From: Lithospermum erythrorhizon
Taxonomy: Eukaryota; Streptophyta; Magnoliopsida; Boraginales; Boraginaceae
Assembly: GCA_019722365.1 (NCBI GenBank)
Contig: JADFUC010001147.1
Coordinates: forward strand, 186,001-250,000
Direction: 5' to 3'
DNA: 64,000 nt
The notes under the pieces were generated by a model. It did not search any database and was not told the origin of the DNA. It worked only from the letters and a program-made list of their open reading frames with translations. Made by a program: the position numbers and the translations under genes. Below, one piece after another: positions 1-12,249 of this stretch (the stretch's first letter is position 1; the number at the start of each line of letters is the position of its first letter).

Positions 1-60
1 GTAATCGGGGATAAATGAAAACTACATGTCAGTAAACATGTATGAGTAACATAAACATAC

Positions 61-1697
61 CGCACTGTCAGTGCAAACAACGAGTCCATAACGTCCATCC
101 CATGAACTACTCTCCACCCAATTGACACAGTTGAGTAATGCTGCAGTTCCTCCATAGCATGCATTGGTGGAATCAACACCTTCAATGTCAGCGTTTCCAG
201 ATTTCTAAGAATTTGACAAGGAGAAGGATGAAGGTTAGTACTGATGTGAAATGTGGTTATGAGACAAATATTAAGATTCCGTGGAAATTCAGCTAATTGA
301 AAACCTGGTAGTTGAATCTAGTCTAATCACAATACCTCAAAAATCTTCATCAAGAATGTCTTGATAGATTTGCTCTTATCTAAAACAGTCTCACTTCCGA
401 CTTCCAATCTACCAATTTGTTTCGGATCAACCCCATATTTCTGAAGAAGCCAACTAACAGCTGTCAAACTGAAGAATAGTAATGTTAACGGGAGATCGAA
501 GTAGAGCTTAATTTCGACATCTATTGCTGCATATTGTAAACATTTCAAAAGCACTAGCACAACATGAAAAACCAATCCTAGACTCTCATGTGCTTCTTGG
601 AAAGAAAATGACTACAAATTATGGTCCAACTGGTGGTGCACAGATTGTTTGCAGTACTATTATCATATTACAGTAAAGATCAGAATCCACTTTAGTTCTT
701 CTTCTATGACTTCTTTAAGCCTTATCTCAAATCCACATTTAAATAGACTACGACATCATTCAAATTAATTTGGCACAAACGATATTATTTTGTTCTATGA
801 TTGAGCATCTAATAATTTGTTGAAGTGATTGCCAACTCATAGATGCAAACCAATACCTCATAGAGATAACATCTTCCACCTCACTGCAAAAAGCCATGCA
901 ATCTTGTCCGAGGCCAATTGTATATTTCCCCTTACTTGCTCCATCATGAGCCTCCAGTACTTCCTATAGGCATACATTAATCAAACATCAGAATCACTAA
1001 TCAAACACAAAATCATCCTACAATATCTTTCCGACTACATAAAAATTGTCAAGTAATCATACACAAACCTTCTTTCGTTTATAAGTGATCATAAATCAAA
1101 AACAGTATTATACAGTATATCATAACCATACTCAACAACAATCCCATATTCTTGCCATATCCAAGTATATTCAAATTTCCATGTCCTATGGAGTCAGAGA
1201 TTTTATATTCTTTGGTTCTAGAATATAATGGCAAAATGTTTTGTTACACTACCTACGCTTTTTATCTATTGTGAAGTACTAGATAGTATTTGCACTTCAT
1301 TCATGGGTCAATTCGAAAACAACCTCTCTGTTCTATGTTTCTACAAGGACAAGGTTGCATACTACATACTATCCGAACTCCCTTATAAAGCGGCATTGGG
1401 CATGTTGTTGATCTTAGTATACAAATTATGATCTACAAAAATGCATGTTTCCCACCATCAGAATCAAATATTTCACCTACCCCACCAATCAAAAGTGATT
1501 TTTTTTTTCATAACAGACAACTTCATCAACATGGTCAACATACATACAAACAAATACACATCTTTAAGCATCAAATTTAAACAAAGAACATTAATAAAGA
1601 AAAAGGGTATGCTTATATGAGGTACCTGTTGAATACAAGTAGGAGGGAAATAGATTTCCATGGCAAGAATTCCAACATTTTTGGGTTGAGATGCCAT
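61..1697 (-). CDS. HMGS: Hydroxymethylglutaryl-CoA synthase, 5' part (exons 1-4, continues past left edge)
   Basis: The enzyme condenses acetyl-CoA with acetoacetyl-CoA to HMG-CoA in the cytosolic mevalonate pathway that feeds sterols and sesquiterpenes. Exons on the minus strand, each with GT/AG borders: 1626-1697, 857-963, 336-468, 61-204 (152 codons so far, phases agree). The start at 1697 gives [20 protein letters not shown], the usual plant N-terminus with three extra residues. Exon 3 encodes the conserved block around RLEVGSETV with the family's catalytic Glu; exon 4 contains DSTNACYGG, whose Cys (about residue 120) is the nucleophile that forms the acetyl-enzyme. Exon 4 ends in phase 0 at CTDSA; positions 1-60 are intron 4 and the C-terminal two thirds lie outside the window. 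No stop or frameshift is seen, so the gene looks functional. Identification is from family motifs; confidence is high. Confidence 0.96.
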
Positions 1698-1885
1698 TCT
1701 TGATTTCAAGAATATGAATGGAATGAAACAAATACAAAAACTAAGTATACTAACAAATGAGATCAAGTATGGTACAAATAATTGATTATTGTACTTGTAA
1801 TTAGGTGAAGATATTAGAATATCCTATAAAATAGCATACACAAGAGGTGGTCAGACTTTGAGATGTGAAGGACCTCATAAATTTG

Positions 1886-1901
1886 TGATATATATAGCAA
1901 A
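1886..1901 (-). promoter_or_regulatory. Possible TATA box of HMGS
   Basis: On the minus strand the stretch reads GCTATATATATCAC, about 190 bases before the HMGS start codon. This gives a 5'UTR of roughly 150-170 nt, reasonable for a plant gene. Another AT-rich candidate lies near 1826-1840. Position only; no other element confirms it. Confidence 0.35.
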
Positions 1902-2107
1902 ATTTTATTACTGTAACGTTAGTGATTAGTAGGAAACAATCAAAAATGGGTACCAATTGATTAATTATTAAATTGTTGGGAGTATTATAAAATGTTGTAG
2001 TAAGTGGACCAGTAATAGTTGTTGGGCGCCAACCAAATACGAAGGGAACGTGGGAGTGTGCTCCATAATTCTTTTACCTAATGCATACTTCATGAATCAT
2101 GAGGCAT

Positions 2108-2365
2108 ATGTATTACCGCCTGTAAAAAGCGAGTCGAATCACTGCAGCTTTGATTCGGTTCGGCCGAGTAATTTGAGAGTTCGAGTTTAGAAAATTTTTG
2201 AAGTTCGAGAGTTCGGTTCGAAAATTAGAATTTTAATGATAGGATATGAAAAAAAAAAATTATAAATTTATGTGATTCGAGCGAAGCAGGCGCCCGGCTC
2301 ATTCCGAACCTAAAATGAGGTAACTACGTCGAACCGACCTTGAATCGAACCGAACTTCTCGAGCC
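2108..2365. repeat. Dispersed TCGAACC-rich repeat, copy 1
   Basis: The ends are built of short TTCGGTTCGAA / CGAACCGAAC words around an AT-rich core with an A-run and the phrase ATAAATTTATGTGATTCGAG. The same core appears in reverse orientation at about 43490-43755, so this is a mobile or dispersed repeat. No coding capacity. No clear terminal inverted repeat or target duplication was found, so the class is undecided. Confidence 0.55.
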
Positions 2366-3099
2366 GAACCGATATGTATCAACAATTAGATTTATTTTTC
2401 CATTTTCAAAAGTTTTTTTTCAATAAATTCATACTCTGCCCCTTTGTAATTTTGATTGGGTACAATGCCCTACGTGGAGGGGGTGACGCTATTAGACCTC
2501 ATTTTAAGGGCCAAGTTTATTTTCAAGGCAAAATTATACAAGACACATTCTTATACATTTTATGCCTTATACACTGTGTACTTTTTCATGTTTTGGAAAT
2601 ATATATTTAAAACGTCTTAAAATTTTCAAAAGTGTATTAATATGTATTAGAATATATGAGATATTAGGAAAAAAAATCAAGAATTATAACTTTTATTTTA
2701 GGTCTTTAATCGACTCTTTACATTTTACCATCAACTAAAAATTCAAATTTTAATTTTTGTGTTAAGGGACCTATTTCCAGTTTTCGCACTAGGCCCAAAA
2801 ATATCATGATCGACCTTGATTTCGTAGTTGCTATAAGCATTCTTTCTAAATTTCAGTTGTATGAAAATATTTTTTAATTTTTATGACTACTTATAACATC
2901 ATCCTTTTTATAATTTGGTTTTTTTACATGTGGCGTTAAATAATGAAAATTTACACTTTAAGAATTAATTGCTCTTTTATGTCGGAGTACTAGCCGACGG
3001 GGCTTGTCGATTGACCGGCCAAAACACGGGACTAACTAATATGGGGAATTGTCGTTATTATATTATCAGATTACGCGTCAGTCAAAATTAATTTTGAAA
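2366..3099. other. Intergenic AT-rich DNA
   Basis: No gene, RNA or clear transposon end is visible. A 78-codon open frame at 2374-2610 has no recognisable protein content and begins inside the flank of the repeat. Confidence 0.5.
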
Positions 3100-4330
3100 T
3101 AATTGTTACATTATTAATTAATATTTTATTAATTTATAGTGAAATCTCAATTTACAAAAACTTTTTGAACTTAATGGTATTGCGCGATACGTCGCATTAT
3201 ATCGAATGAATCGTCGAATTTTGAAAGGAAGCTTCTTGTCTATCACACCGTATGCGTGGCACTTTGAGTGATTTTTTAATAAATAAGCAAAAACTGATTG
3301 AGTCATTTGTCGAAAAGCTTAAATAAATACGTTAAGTAGCAATATATAGTATATCGGGAATTATTGTTGATATTTTATGAAGATACATAGAAATTCTCAA
3401 TGTATTTATCTTATAATTTTAGTGAATTATTAATTTAGCAGCACTTATCACATGATCGGAACCCAGTAAAAATATTATGCTTAAAGAGTTTATTAAATAA
3501 TCGAATATCGATTTTGTCAATTTCTCACTAGAGTTATAATTACAAAATGATAATTGCAAAAAATAAAAACCATTATTAATTTATAGTTTATATGGGGTCT
3601 ATAGAAATTAGCAAAAATGTATTATCTTATAATTTTAGCTAATTATTAATTTAGCACCCTATTCTCGAGTCGGGACCGGCAAAAAATATTATCTTAGAGA
3701 GTTTATTAAATAACCGTGTATTAATTTGTCAGTTTTACTTTGCTTTGTATGCTGGTATTAATTTATCGAGTTTCTATTGTAGTTGATAATTGCGAAAATA
3801 ATTATTGAAAAAGAAAATAACTCAAACAAGGAAAAAATAACCCCGAAAAAGGAAAAAAATGCTTAAGTAATATATAGTATATAAGGAATTATTATATACT
3901 TCGTAATATGTAGTATATAAGAAATTATTAATTTATATTTTATGTGGGGTCTATAGAAATGATCAAAATGGTAGTATTATCTTATAATTTTAGAGAATTA
4001 TTAATTTAACATACATATAAAGTATTAATTTATCGAGGTTACTTAGTTGATAATTGCAAAAAAAAAACCTGATAGCATATGAGTATATGACCGTGGGTAA
4101 ACTTGAAAAAATGAAGCTGGGAAAAAGCTAATTATTAATTTAGCCTTTTCTAGAATTATGATTGACAAAATAATATTATTTTAGAGTTTATTAAATGTCA
4201 GTATTAATTTATCGAGTTTTCTTATAGTTGATGATAATTACAAAAAAAAACACAAAAAAAACGAAAAAAAAATATTTAGTATGGTATATTATATCACAAT
4301 TAATTTGACAATATTTTTTACTCCGTATAA
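3100..4330. repeat. Degenerate tandem-type AT-rich repeat array
   Basis: The phrase TTATCTTATAATTTTAG followed by AATTATTAATTTAG occurs near 3410, 3620 and 3980. Each is preceded by a form of GGGGTCTATAGAAAT or its decayed version, and followed by GAGTTTATTAAATAA-type words near 3487, 3700 and 4187. Spacing is uneven (roughly 200-360 bases), so the copies have diverged and gained or lost sequence. No coding capacity. Confidence 0.6.
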
Positions 4331-7300
4331 TCTTTGAAAGAAGCAAGGCTTTGCAATTTTGTTTTCCTTTTATTTCGTCCATATTTTATGGAAGCCAAAG
4401 TCGGTCCCACCTAATTTTTTACTTTGTTTTTATTCATGCATTTGATTTATTTAGATCGATCCCTCTGTTATGTTTTTACTTCTTTGTTCATACTTTTTAA
4501 CATATCTTAATCATGTACACAGGCATCAGCTAATATTCCGACTAGTACTGCTATGTAATGTTTGTATTGGAACTTTTATCATCAATAAAATCATTGTTTT
4601 TCATGACATGGACTACTAATTAATTATAAATCATTATGGAGTATTATTTTTTTGTAGCGTACATGATTTGATTGTCTATAACTTAAAAATAAAACATGTC
4701 TTAAACATAAGCTACAGCAGTACAGTATTACAAGAAGTTGGTAAAAAGATATCGATGACTCGAGCTAAACTTATAGTGGAAAGTGCGGTTAATTAACGCT
4801 TTTTATTCGTGTGAGATTTATTAATGATCAAAAATATAGAATTGTATCAATTATATTTATATTTCCTTAACTTTTCGGTATATTTTTAGGTGATGCGTAT
4901 TATTTTATCGAATTCTTTTAATTATGCGTATTATTTTTAGGTAATATGTAGCCGATTTGTTGGCCAATTTTTGCTCGTATTACAGTCGCAAGTCACGTAG
5001 AATAATTTTGAGTAAATTTTTTAACGCTTTTTAATTATGCTGAAATGCCCAGAATAGTACGTTTAGTAAGCTTGTATCGTTTTTACACATTCAAATTAGG
5101 AGTGCAGCCTGGAATTAATGAATCGTATCGTGTGAGCTAGTATTTATTCTACCAGAAACATAACAATTAAAATGATGATGTTATATGTAGTTATAGAAAA
5201 TGTGTATAACTAGGAATCAAGTCACATATGTAGTAGTAAGTAGTAAGTAGTAACATACAGTAATATAGGTTATTTAGTTGATCATCATGATCTCATCGAT
5301 ATCTTTTATCAATTGTGGATCATTATCTCATCGAGTCAACCGGCTCGATGACACCCAAAGCCATGTTATCGATGACTCCACCTAACTAGCTTAGTCAGCC
5401 GCCATAGTTTACTTTTGATCAACATTGGCTTGCCCACCTTAACCACCTTTCCTTTCCCTTTCTCTTTCCTTGATACTATCGATTGAAGTTGCATTTTGGA
5501 ATCTACATATGGATCTTGTTATATTCTATTGAATAGTTCATTTGTTTTATTCGAATATCTTTTCGTGAAAATCAATGAAACTATTTTGTATAAATACTTT
5601 ATTATATTATACCATTTTATTTGTTGAATAAATAAAGAACAACAATTAGAATATATGTACTGTATAACCTATTGCCAATATTATTAGAGTATAATAACTT
5701 ATACCTAAAATAACCAAATAATTATCCGACTTGATAAAGTACATACATCCAATATTCTTTAATACCCGACTTGTTTATATTTTTTACACATTTGTATGTA
5801 TAAATTGATAGTGTACCTACACAATATTCGGACTCGAGTTAAAAAAATTATTTGATACACGAAACAACCGCTTAATTATTCGACTTGATTAAGTATCTAC
5901 CCGATCGAGTTACCAAATATCTGCTCGAAAATCTAATTCAATAACACCACCGGTAATAATTAATAAAATAATTGATAAAGAAAAGCATTGGCAAATAAAA
6001 AAGATGGACATGATATTGCATGTAAAGTAACTACATGTTAAAAGTGTCGATGATTCCGATTATAATAATTCAATATCGTATATGTGGATCCTCCTATTCA
6101 TACTTACAGGTCTGTGAGATCTATTACATTTATTTGTACATTATTCATGGAGTAAATGAATAAGATAAAAATGGGATAATTGGTCTACTTCTCATTTTTG
6201 TTCTCTATCTTCGTAAAGAAATTCTTATATCTTTAATTTAATTCTAGTCCGTGGATACCTAAAACCGATCGAAGCCAAATGTTTGAAGACTGAGGATAAA
6301 GTACAAGAACTATACCATACACAACTTAAGTAGCGCTCTTTTAAAGCGCTATTGAAATAAACATTTTGTATATATCATTATGAACCTACATGATACACTT
6401 TTCAATCCTGACATTTTCGAGGTCCAGTATGAAAATAAAATAAAATGAAACACAAGATTACCAAATTGATTCCTTGAAGAATCAATATAAATAACTTCTT
6501 CTCGATAGATAAATTATCAAATTGTTTAATTTCTTAATGTTTTTACTATCAAATTGTATAATTTCTTAATGTTTTTACTTGATCACAATATTAGACGTAA
6601 ACTAAAATATAATATAATGGACGTATGACAAATATATAGTTGAAGTTACAAAGTTTGAAAATAGAGGTGAAATTAGCAAAGTTTGAAAAAGTTAGTTAGT
6701 CGGAGGGGGAGAAGAATGAAGAAAAGAAATGTTGTTGCCTAGATTCAAACTCTGCCTAAACAATGATTAGTTGAGCTTCCAACCAGCTGCACAACACTCA
6801 TATTTGTTAATTCACACAATATCTATAGTAAATATTTTAAAAACCAAAATATTGGTGGTAATATAATTGCATCAGTATGCTATGCATGGATCCGGCTATG
6901 ATTATATGTATCCGCAAGGTGACCAAGTTGGTGGAGTAAGTAAATCTAAGATTTACTCAGTGTGCACTCTACGAATAGCGACTATATATCCCCGTTACAA
7001 AAATAACAGTGATAAAAATATCAAAACAAAATCATTCAAGAAACATGATGCACTATATGCATCTAATTTGACATGTTAGTAAATGACAATTAATTTAAAG
7101 TCGTTCCATGTTCATGTGGAGTATGTTGTTTTATTCGAACTTTTCCATTTCCTTGTGTTGATGTTTATTTAAATTTTCACATTGAAATGGAGATATATCA
7201 AAATAAAATAATCAAATATACTTCACTTAATATCTTTTTATTGACGTTTTTATTTTTCAAATAATAATGGTTTATTTGGACGCAACATTCGTCCTGTGAA

Positions 7301-8110
7301 CAAACAAACCAAATATTGGTGACAGTATGACACAACTAGCATCCTCAATGCCACTGAAACGGTTGGGGATCCTCGTTACGAAAGGTAAATTGATCCCGCC
7401 TTATTATGACAAACGTGTATTTTGGTTTTGAACGTCTAACCGGCGTCCAACAAATGATTTGAACGTTTCACATCATTACTAGTTAGCGGGACTAACTTTT
7501 CGAGTTATACCCAATATTGTTTCAAGTAGCATAATGAGTGCATGTAATCACAACAAACGTAAATTATTATAATTAAAGTATTTATAGTAGTAAAAGGCAT
7601 TCATAAATCTTGATCGTCCGCTTTGAATCCTGATTCGTTTTCTTTGTTCCAAATGAGTTGTTCTTAGCAACTTAGCGCCTATTCAACAACTCTTAGTATA
7701 TCGGATATGACAAAGAAGTGGTAGTGAAATTGTATACGAAGCAATAAGTTTCATTTATCGGCGGCTTGAATGGAGACATTGATATATCAGAGCTTTTTCT
7801 TATTTGGATGATTCCGCAATTTTATCTTTGCCGAGAACATGCGATTCGGTAGTATAAGCAACGCTTTAGTTGTAGATGCGGAATCCTCATAGTATAATAT
7901 GAGTAGCAAGTGGCGTTAACAAATAAAATGCTCAGGCATATTGCTTTTATTTGAGGGTCTAAATGTAATTATTTTAACATAATTATATAAGTTGAGCAAG
8001 GGAAATCTACTCGTTTTATACATATATGTATATATATATTTTATTGTAATTCGTTTATATACATTTATTCGATCTTGGTTGCATTTGTTTAATTTTATTA
8101 TGAACAAGTT
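4331..8110. other. Long intergenic region without a supported gene
   Basis: AT-rich DNA with short microsatellite-like stretches such as the GTA/AGTAGT run at 5227-5252. The only exon-like piece is near 6867-6940, where an open stretch runs into a donor-like GGAGTAAGTA, but no family is recognised. From about 7910 the sequence leads into the broken end of Copia element A. Nothing else can be supported. Confidence 0.45.
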
Positions 8111-8116
8111 GAGTAA

Positions 8117-10410
8117 TTTTCCAACAAACCTTAGAATACTCTAATTGTTTTATAGGTTCACCGGTGTTCTTTGTCAAACTGACACTATGATCAAAGGGTG
8201 TAGAAGTCCCTTTACAATCATAACTATTGAAGTTCTTCAACACATTTTCTATGTATAAACTTAATTCATTACTAGACCTTGTGATCTTGATTCCCAAAAT
8301 CACATCCGCCACATCCATGTATTTCATGGAGAAATTTGTGGAGAAGAAGTTCTTAGTTTCCTCCACTTGTTGGAGATCAGTGCCAAATATCAACAAGTCA
8401 TCGACATATAGACAAATGACAACTCCTTTGTTTCCATTAAATTTGCAATACACACACTTGTCTGCATCATTAATGTGAAACCCATCACTCAATACTATCT
8501 CATCAAATTTTTGATGCCACTGTTTGGGAGCTTGCTTAAGTCCATAAAGAGACTTAATTAGCTTACAAACCTTGTGCTCTTGCCCAGGAACAATGAACCC
8601 TTGGGTTGTTCCATATACACCTCCTCATCCAACTCGCCATTTAAAAAGGTTGTTTTCACATCCATTTGGTGAATGACCAAATTATGCGTAAGGAGGTCGA
8701 GGCGATGTGAGGCCCGATGGTTGTCGTTCTTGCAACCGGGGCATAAGTATCGAAGTAATCAATACCCTCCTTTTGGGAGTATCCTTTGGCTACTAAACGA
8801 GCCTTGAACTTGTCGATTGTTCCATCGACTTTCATTTTCTTCTTGAAAATCCACTTACAACCTACAGGTTTGCACCTAGGAGGTAAGCTTGCCAATTTCC
8901 AAACTCTATTACCCATGATTGAGTCCATCTAATCATCAATGGCCTCCTTCCAGAAAGGAGCATCCGGAGACAACATAGCCTCGTCAAAAGTGACAGGTCG
9001 AGGAATCCGAGTTGTAGCAGGTATGGAGCATGGGCGTTAGCAGTTAATGTCCCTACCACCTTCCATGAGAAACATAAAGAAATCTGTACCGAAATCTTTA
9101 GATGTTCGTGTCCTCTTACTTCTCCTAACTTGAGAAGTCTCACCACTAGGAGAATCATGTTCACTATGAACATTTTCATGACCTCTAGTTCTTGTGTCAA
9201 CAAGTAAATCACGTGGCGGGAATCGTTGTGAAACGATTCTCATCAAACACCGCATCACGTGACTCCATAATTGTATTCACCGAATAATGATTATTTGGTT
9301 CGATAACCTTGAACCTATAGGCCTTGCTATTAGAAGCATATCCTATAAAGATACATTCCAATACTTCTCCTAGTTTGTTCCTTTTGAAATCGAAACTTTT
9401 CTGATTGCTCTGCATCCCAAACCTTAAGATGACTTAAGTTCGGTTTTCTTTTGTTCCAAAAGCTCATACGGTGTAGTCGATTTTTTGCCTTCCGATGGGC
9501 ACCCTATTCGGGGGATATGTAATCGGTTTCACCGCTTCACCCCAAAAGCCATGGGATAAACCCGAGTTAGATAACATGGCATTCACCATTTCAGTTAACA
9601 CTCAATTTTTCCTTTCAGCTACACCATTTTGTTGTGGTGTATAAGGTGCTGAAACCTGATGAACAATCCCACACGATTGGAAATACGATGAATTGTAGTA
9701 CTCCCCTCCTCTGTCAGACTTGAGACACTTGATAAATGTCTCACAATGAAGTTCAACTTCAGTCTTAAAGACTTTGAAGTTATCCAAAACTTCATCCTTT
9801 GACCTTAAAAGGTACACTTGACAAAACCTGGAATAATCATCAATAAATGTAGCAAAATACCTATATCCATCCATTGTTAGAGAATCACTTAAGTCACACA
9901 AATTACTATGGATTAAATCCAACAACTTTGATTCACGTTCAACAGAAAGGAATGGTAACCTGGTAATTTTAGTTACCAAACAAGTTTTACAACTCACGTC
10001 ACATTTATCAACAAATGGAATCAAAGATAAATTAGTCATATCCTTTAGTTTTCTAAAATTAACATGTGCTAAGCCATTATGCCATAAAACAGAATCATTA
10101 TCAATACTCAAGACATAAGCTGAAACATTTTCATTAACATTGTCAACATTAAAAACTAAGTTCAGCTTAAACATACCGGTATGGACATACCCCTTGCCTA
10201 CAAAGACACCACCCTTAGATAGGATAAAGTTACCAGATTCATACACTTGCTTGAAGCCATACTTGTTTAACAGATAACGGACATAAGATTCTTGCTTTCA
10301 GCGTAGGAACATGATCTAGCGTCGTTCAAAAGTAAGATATTTTACAGAAGTAAATTCTAATACAACTCTGCTCGTTTCTAACACATCAACTTGAACATAT
10401 TTTATGTAGA
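8117..10410 (-). pseudogene. Copia retrotransposon A, pol remnant (protease end, integrase, reverse transcriptase)
   Basis: Reading on the minus strand, domains are in Copia order. The protease C-terminus lies at about 10310-10400 (VLEFTS, then a broken FVPTLK region). GAG-pre-integrase and integrase core are at 9602-10246, with WHNGLAHVN, the Cys pair of CKTC, DDYSRF and SDRGGEY. Integrase end to pre-RT is at 9209-9415 (ECIFIGYASNSKAYRF). Reverse transcriptase is at 8656-8928 ([21 protein letters not shown]) and 8117-8492 with the active-site motif YVDDLL. Several frameshifts and stops break it. RT stops abruptly after LEYSKV at about 8117, so RNase H and the 3' LTR are missing. Upstream it is cut at about 10553 by an LTR-like block; its gag part is probably the fragment at 19130-19997. 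Confidence 0.9.
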
Positions 10411-10552
10411 AAAGAAAGTAGAATCTTGGTTGGATCACTTAAGTCTTGGCTTGACTTATCCTTTAAGCGTCTTGTTGCACGAGGAATCAACCACTTTGAT
10501 CATTTGTCCTCACGGATCATATTGATCCTCGGATATCATGGCGATGAAGTTT

Positions 10553-11558
10553 TTTGAAGAAAATTACTATGGATATGAGTATAAATACAAATCCATAGTT
10601 CGAGGATCTTTAAAGTGCATACTACATTATTCAATACAAAAACATATAATTAAATTATATGAACGAGGAGGACTTACGATGCCGTGAGGTAAATTCACCA
10701 AAATCCACAGCTTGAATTCACAGCATTAATTTGACTTCCCTTCAGCTCCTTGTGTAATATCAATCGTATGATATCTCTCAGTTAGTCCACACCAGGAGGG
10801 TTGAATCAAGAACTAATTATGCTAGTAAACAAGGATAAAAACAGGAAAAAACCCCAAAATTCTTGGGAGAATTTCGGCAAGAGAGCGGCTACTAGGGTTT
10901 TGGTGAAAAAAGTTTTACAAAACTTATGATGAAAACCCTAAAGTTTGCTTATATAGGGCTGGGTTAAAACAAGCCCGATAAGCAACCCGTTAAGTATTAG
11001 CTTGACTCGTTAACTCTATTAGTTCGTTAAGACACTAATGAGTTGTTAATGAGTTGAACTATTTAATTAAGCTAATTAAATAGTAATGAGTCAATATCAA
11101 TAATCTTTCAAGTTATCGATAAATACTAAAATTACTCGAACCAATTAAATAACTATTTAGTGATTCTGTTGTTCGATATTCTACATAAAATGTAGAACCC
11201 TTGTAATTGAGAAATACATTTCGATTATATAGTTCTCTTTAATTTCCTTAAAAATATAACTCCAACGTCCTTTGTATGTGTGGCTTGTGACCTTCTAGGC
11301 TCGAGATAATAGTAAGTTGTATAATAATAATGAGTGACCAATTACTATTATTATAACGATTAATAGTAAGATCTAACTTGTCCTTTCGCCCAACCCTTAA
11401 ATTATCTTGAGAACCCTTGGCTAGTAATATCTGATTACTAAGTTGAACACTAAGTTACGATAATCACATTTAACCCAAGCTGGTAAATGAATTGCTACAC
11501 AATTGTCGCATAGCGGGCATAATAAATGAATCAATTCTCATTGATTTCCAACGATTTT
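10553..11558 (-). mobile_element. LTR-like unit Y, copy 1
   Basis: On the minus strand this looks like an LTR: a promoter-like GCCCTATATAAGCAAAC near 10955, a downstream leader with AACCCTAG, and an A/T-rich 3' part ending in GTAATTTTCTTC. It is directly repeated at 18172-19140 in the same orientation, with many small indels. It lies between the gag zinc knuckle of element A (above) and the A protease (below), which fits a solo LTR inserted at the gag-protease junction. A possible left terminus is TGAGAATTGATTC near 11558. Exact ends and target duplication are not resolved. Confidence 0.6.
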
Positions 11559-11765
11559 CATTGCACAGTGCTCTTTATGATAGGAATTTTTGACGACCCT
11601 TGCGCTACCGGTAGCTCACTTCTCTTGGATAGTCCCTCTTCATGTGAGGACCATTGCAAATCCAACAAGCAACTTTCTTCTGCTTGTCTTTGCAATAAGG
11701 TGTCAACCTCTTCTTGTCTTTACCCCGAAACTTAGCCTTTCCTTACCCTTATAAGATTGACATTA
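11559..11765 (-). pseudogene. Copia A gag C-terminal fragment (zinc knuckle), copy 1
   Basis: The minus strand encodes a basic stretch followed by CWICNGPHMKRD, a nucleic-acid-binding zinc knuckle of retrotransposon Gag. The coding match ends at a TGA shared with the second copy at 19130-19390. At 11765 similarity to the second copy stops and element B sequence begins. The pairing of this fragment with LTR-like unit Y in both copies shows that the nesting is older than the duplication. Confidence 0.65.
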
Positions 11766-12249
11766 TTTAGATTGTCGTAGGACCTGAGATATACATATCT
11801 TCTATGAATTCGTTTGGTCATACCCGACTCCCGATCACGAGACCGGCGGCCACAGTATTGATCTAGTCTGAACTAACGTGATCAATCTTGATCACTAATC
11901 AAAAACACCATGTTAGTCATATGATGCTTGTCGCCTGACTATGACATCGACCGAGGCCTTTTAGGTACATCCTATGTTTAGGCTTGAAGAGGTGTAATTA
12001 ACAGTTCATGTTACCTCTCTAGAAAGCATAGACTAACCTAGGGATTTAACCTTTCACTCATCGAGGATACACTACATGTATATTATATGTAAAATCAAAC
12101 ATATAGACATAGCAAACAAATATACTAGAATATAAGAAGCAATAATATTCAAATATTTGTTCACATAACACAATAGATACATACTGACTCCCACTTAACC
12201 TAACACCACTGCGACATCTGTCTAAGATACCTTATGTTATTTGCATACT
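11766..12249 (-). mobile_element. 3' flank of Copia B with polypurine tract, possible truncated 3' LTR
   Basis: Just past the end of the B RNase H region the minus strand has GTTAAGTGGGAGT (about 12187-12200), the polypurine tract usual before a Copia 3' LTR. The following 420 bases (to 11766) would then be the start of the 3' LTR. I could not match them to the region upstream of the B gag, so either the LTR is truncated or the two ends have diverged or been scrambled. Confidence 0.45.
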
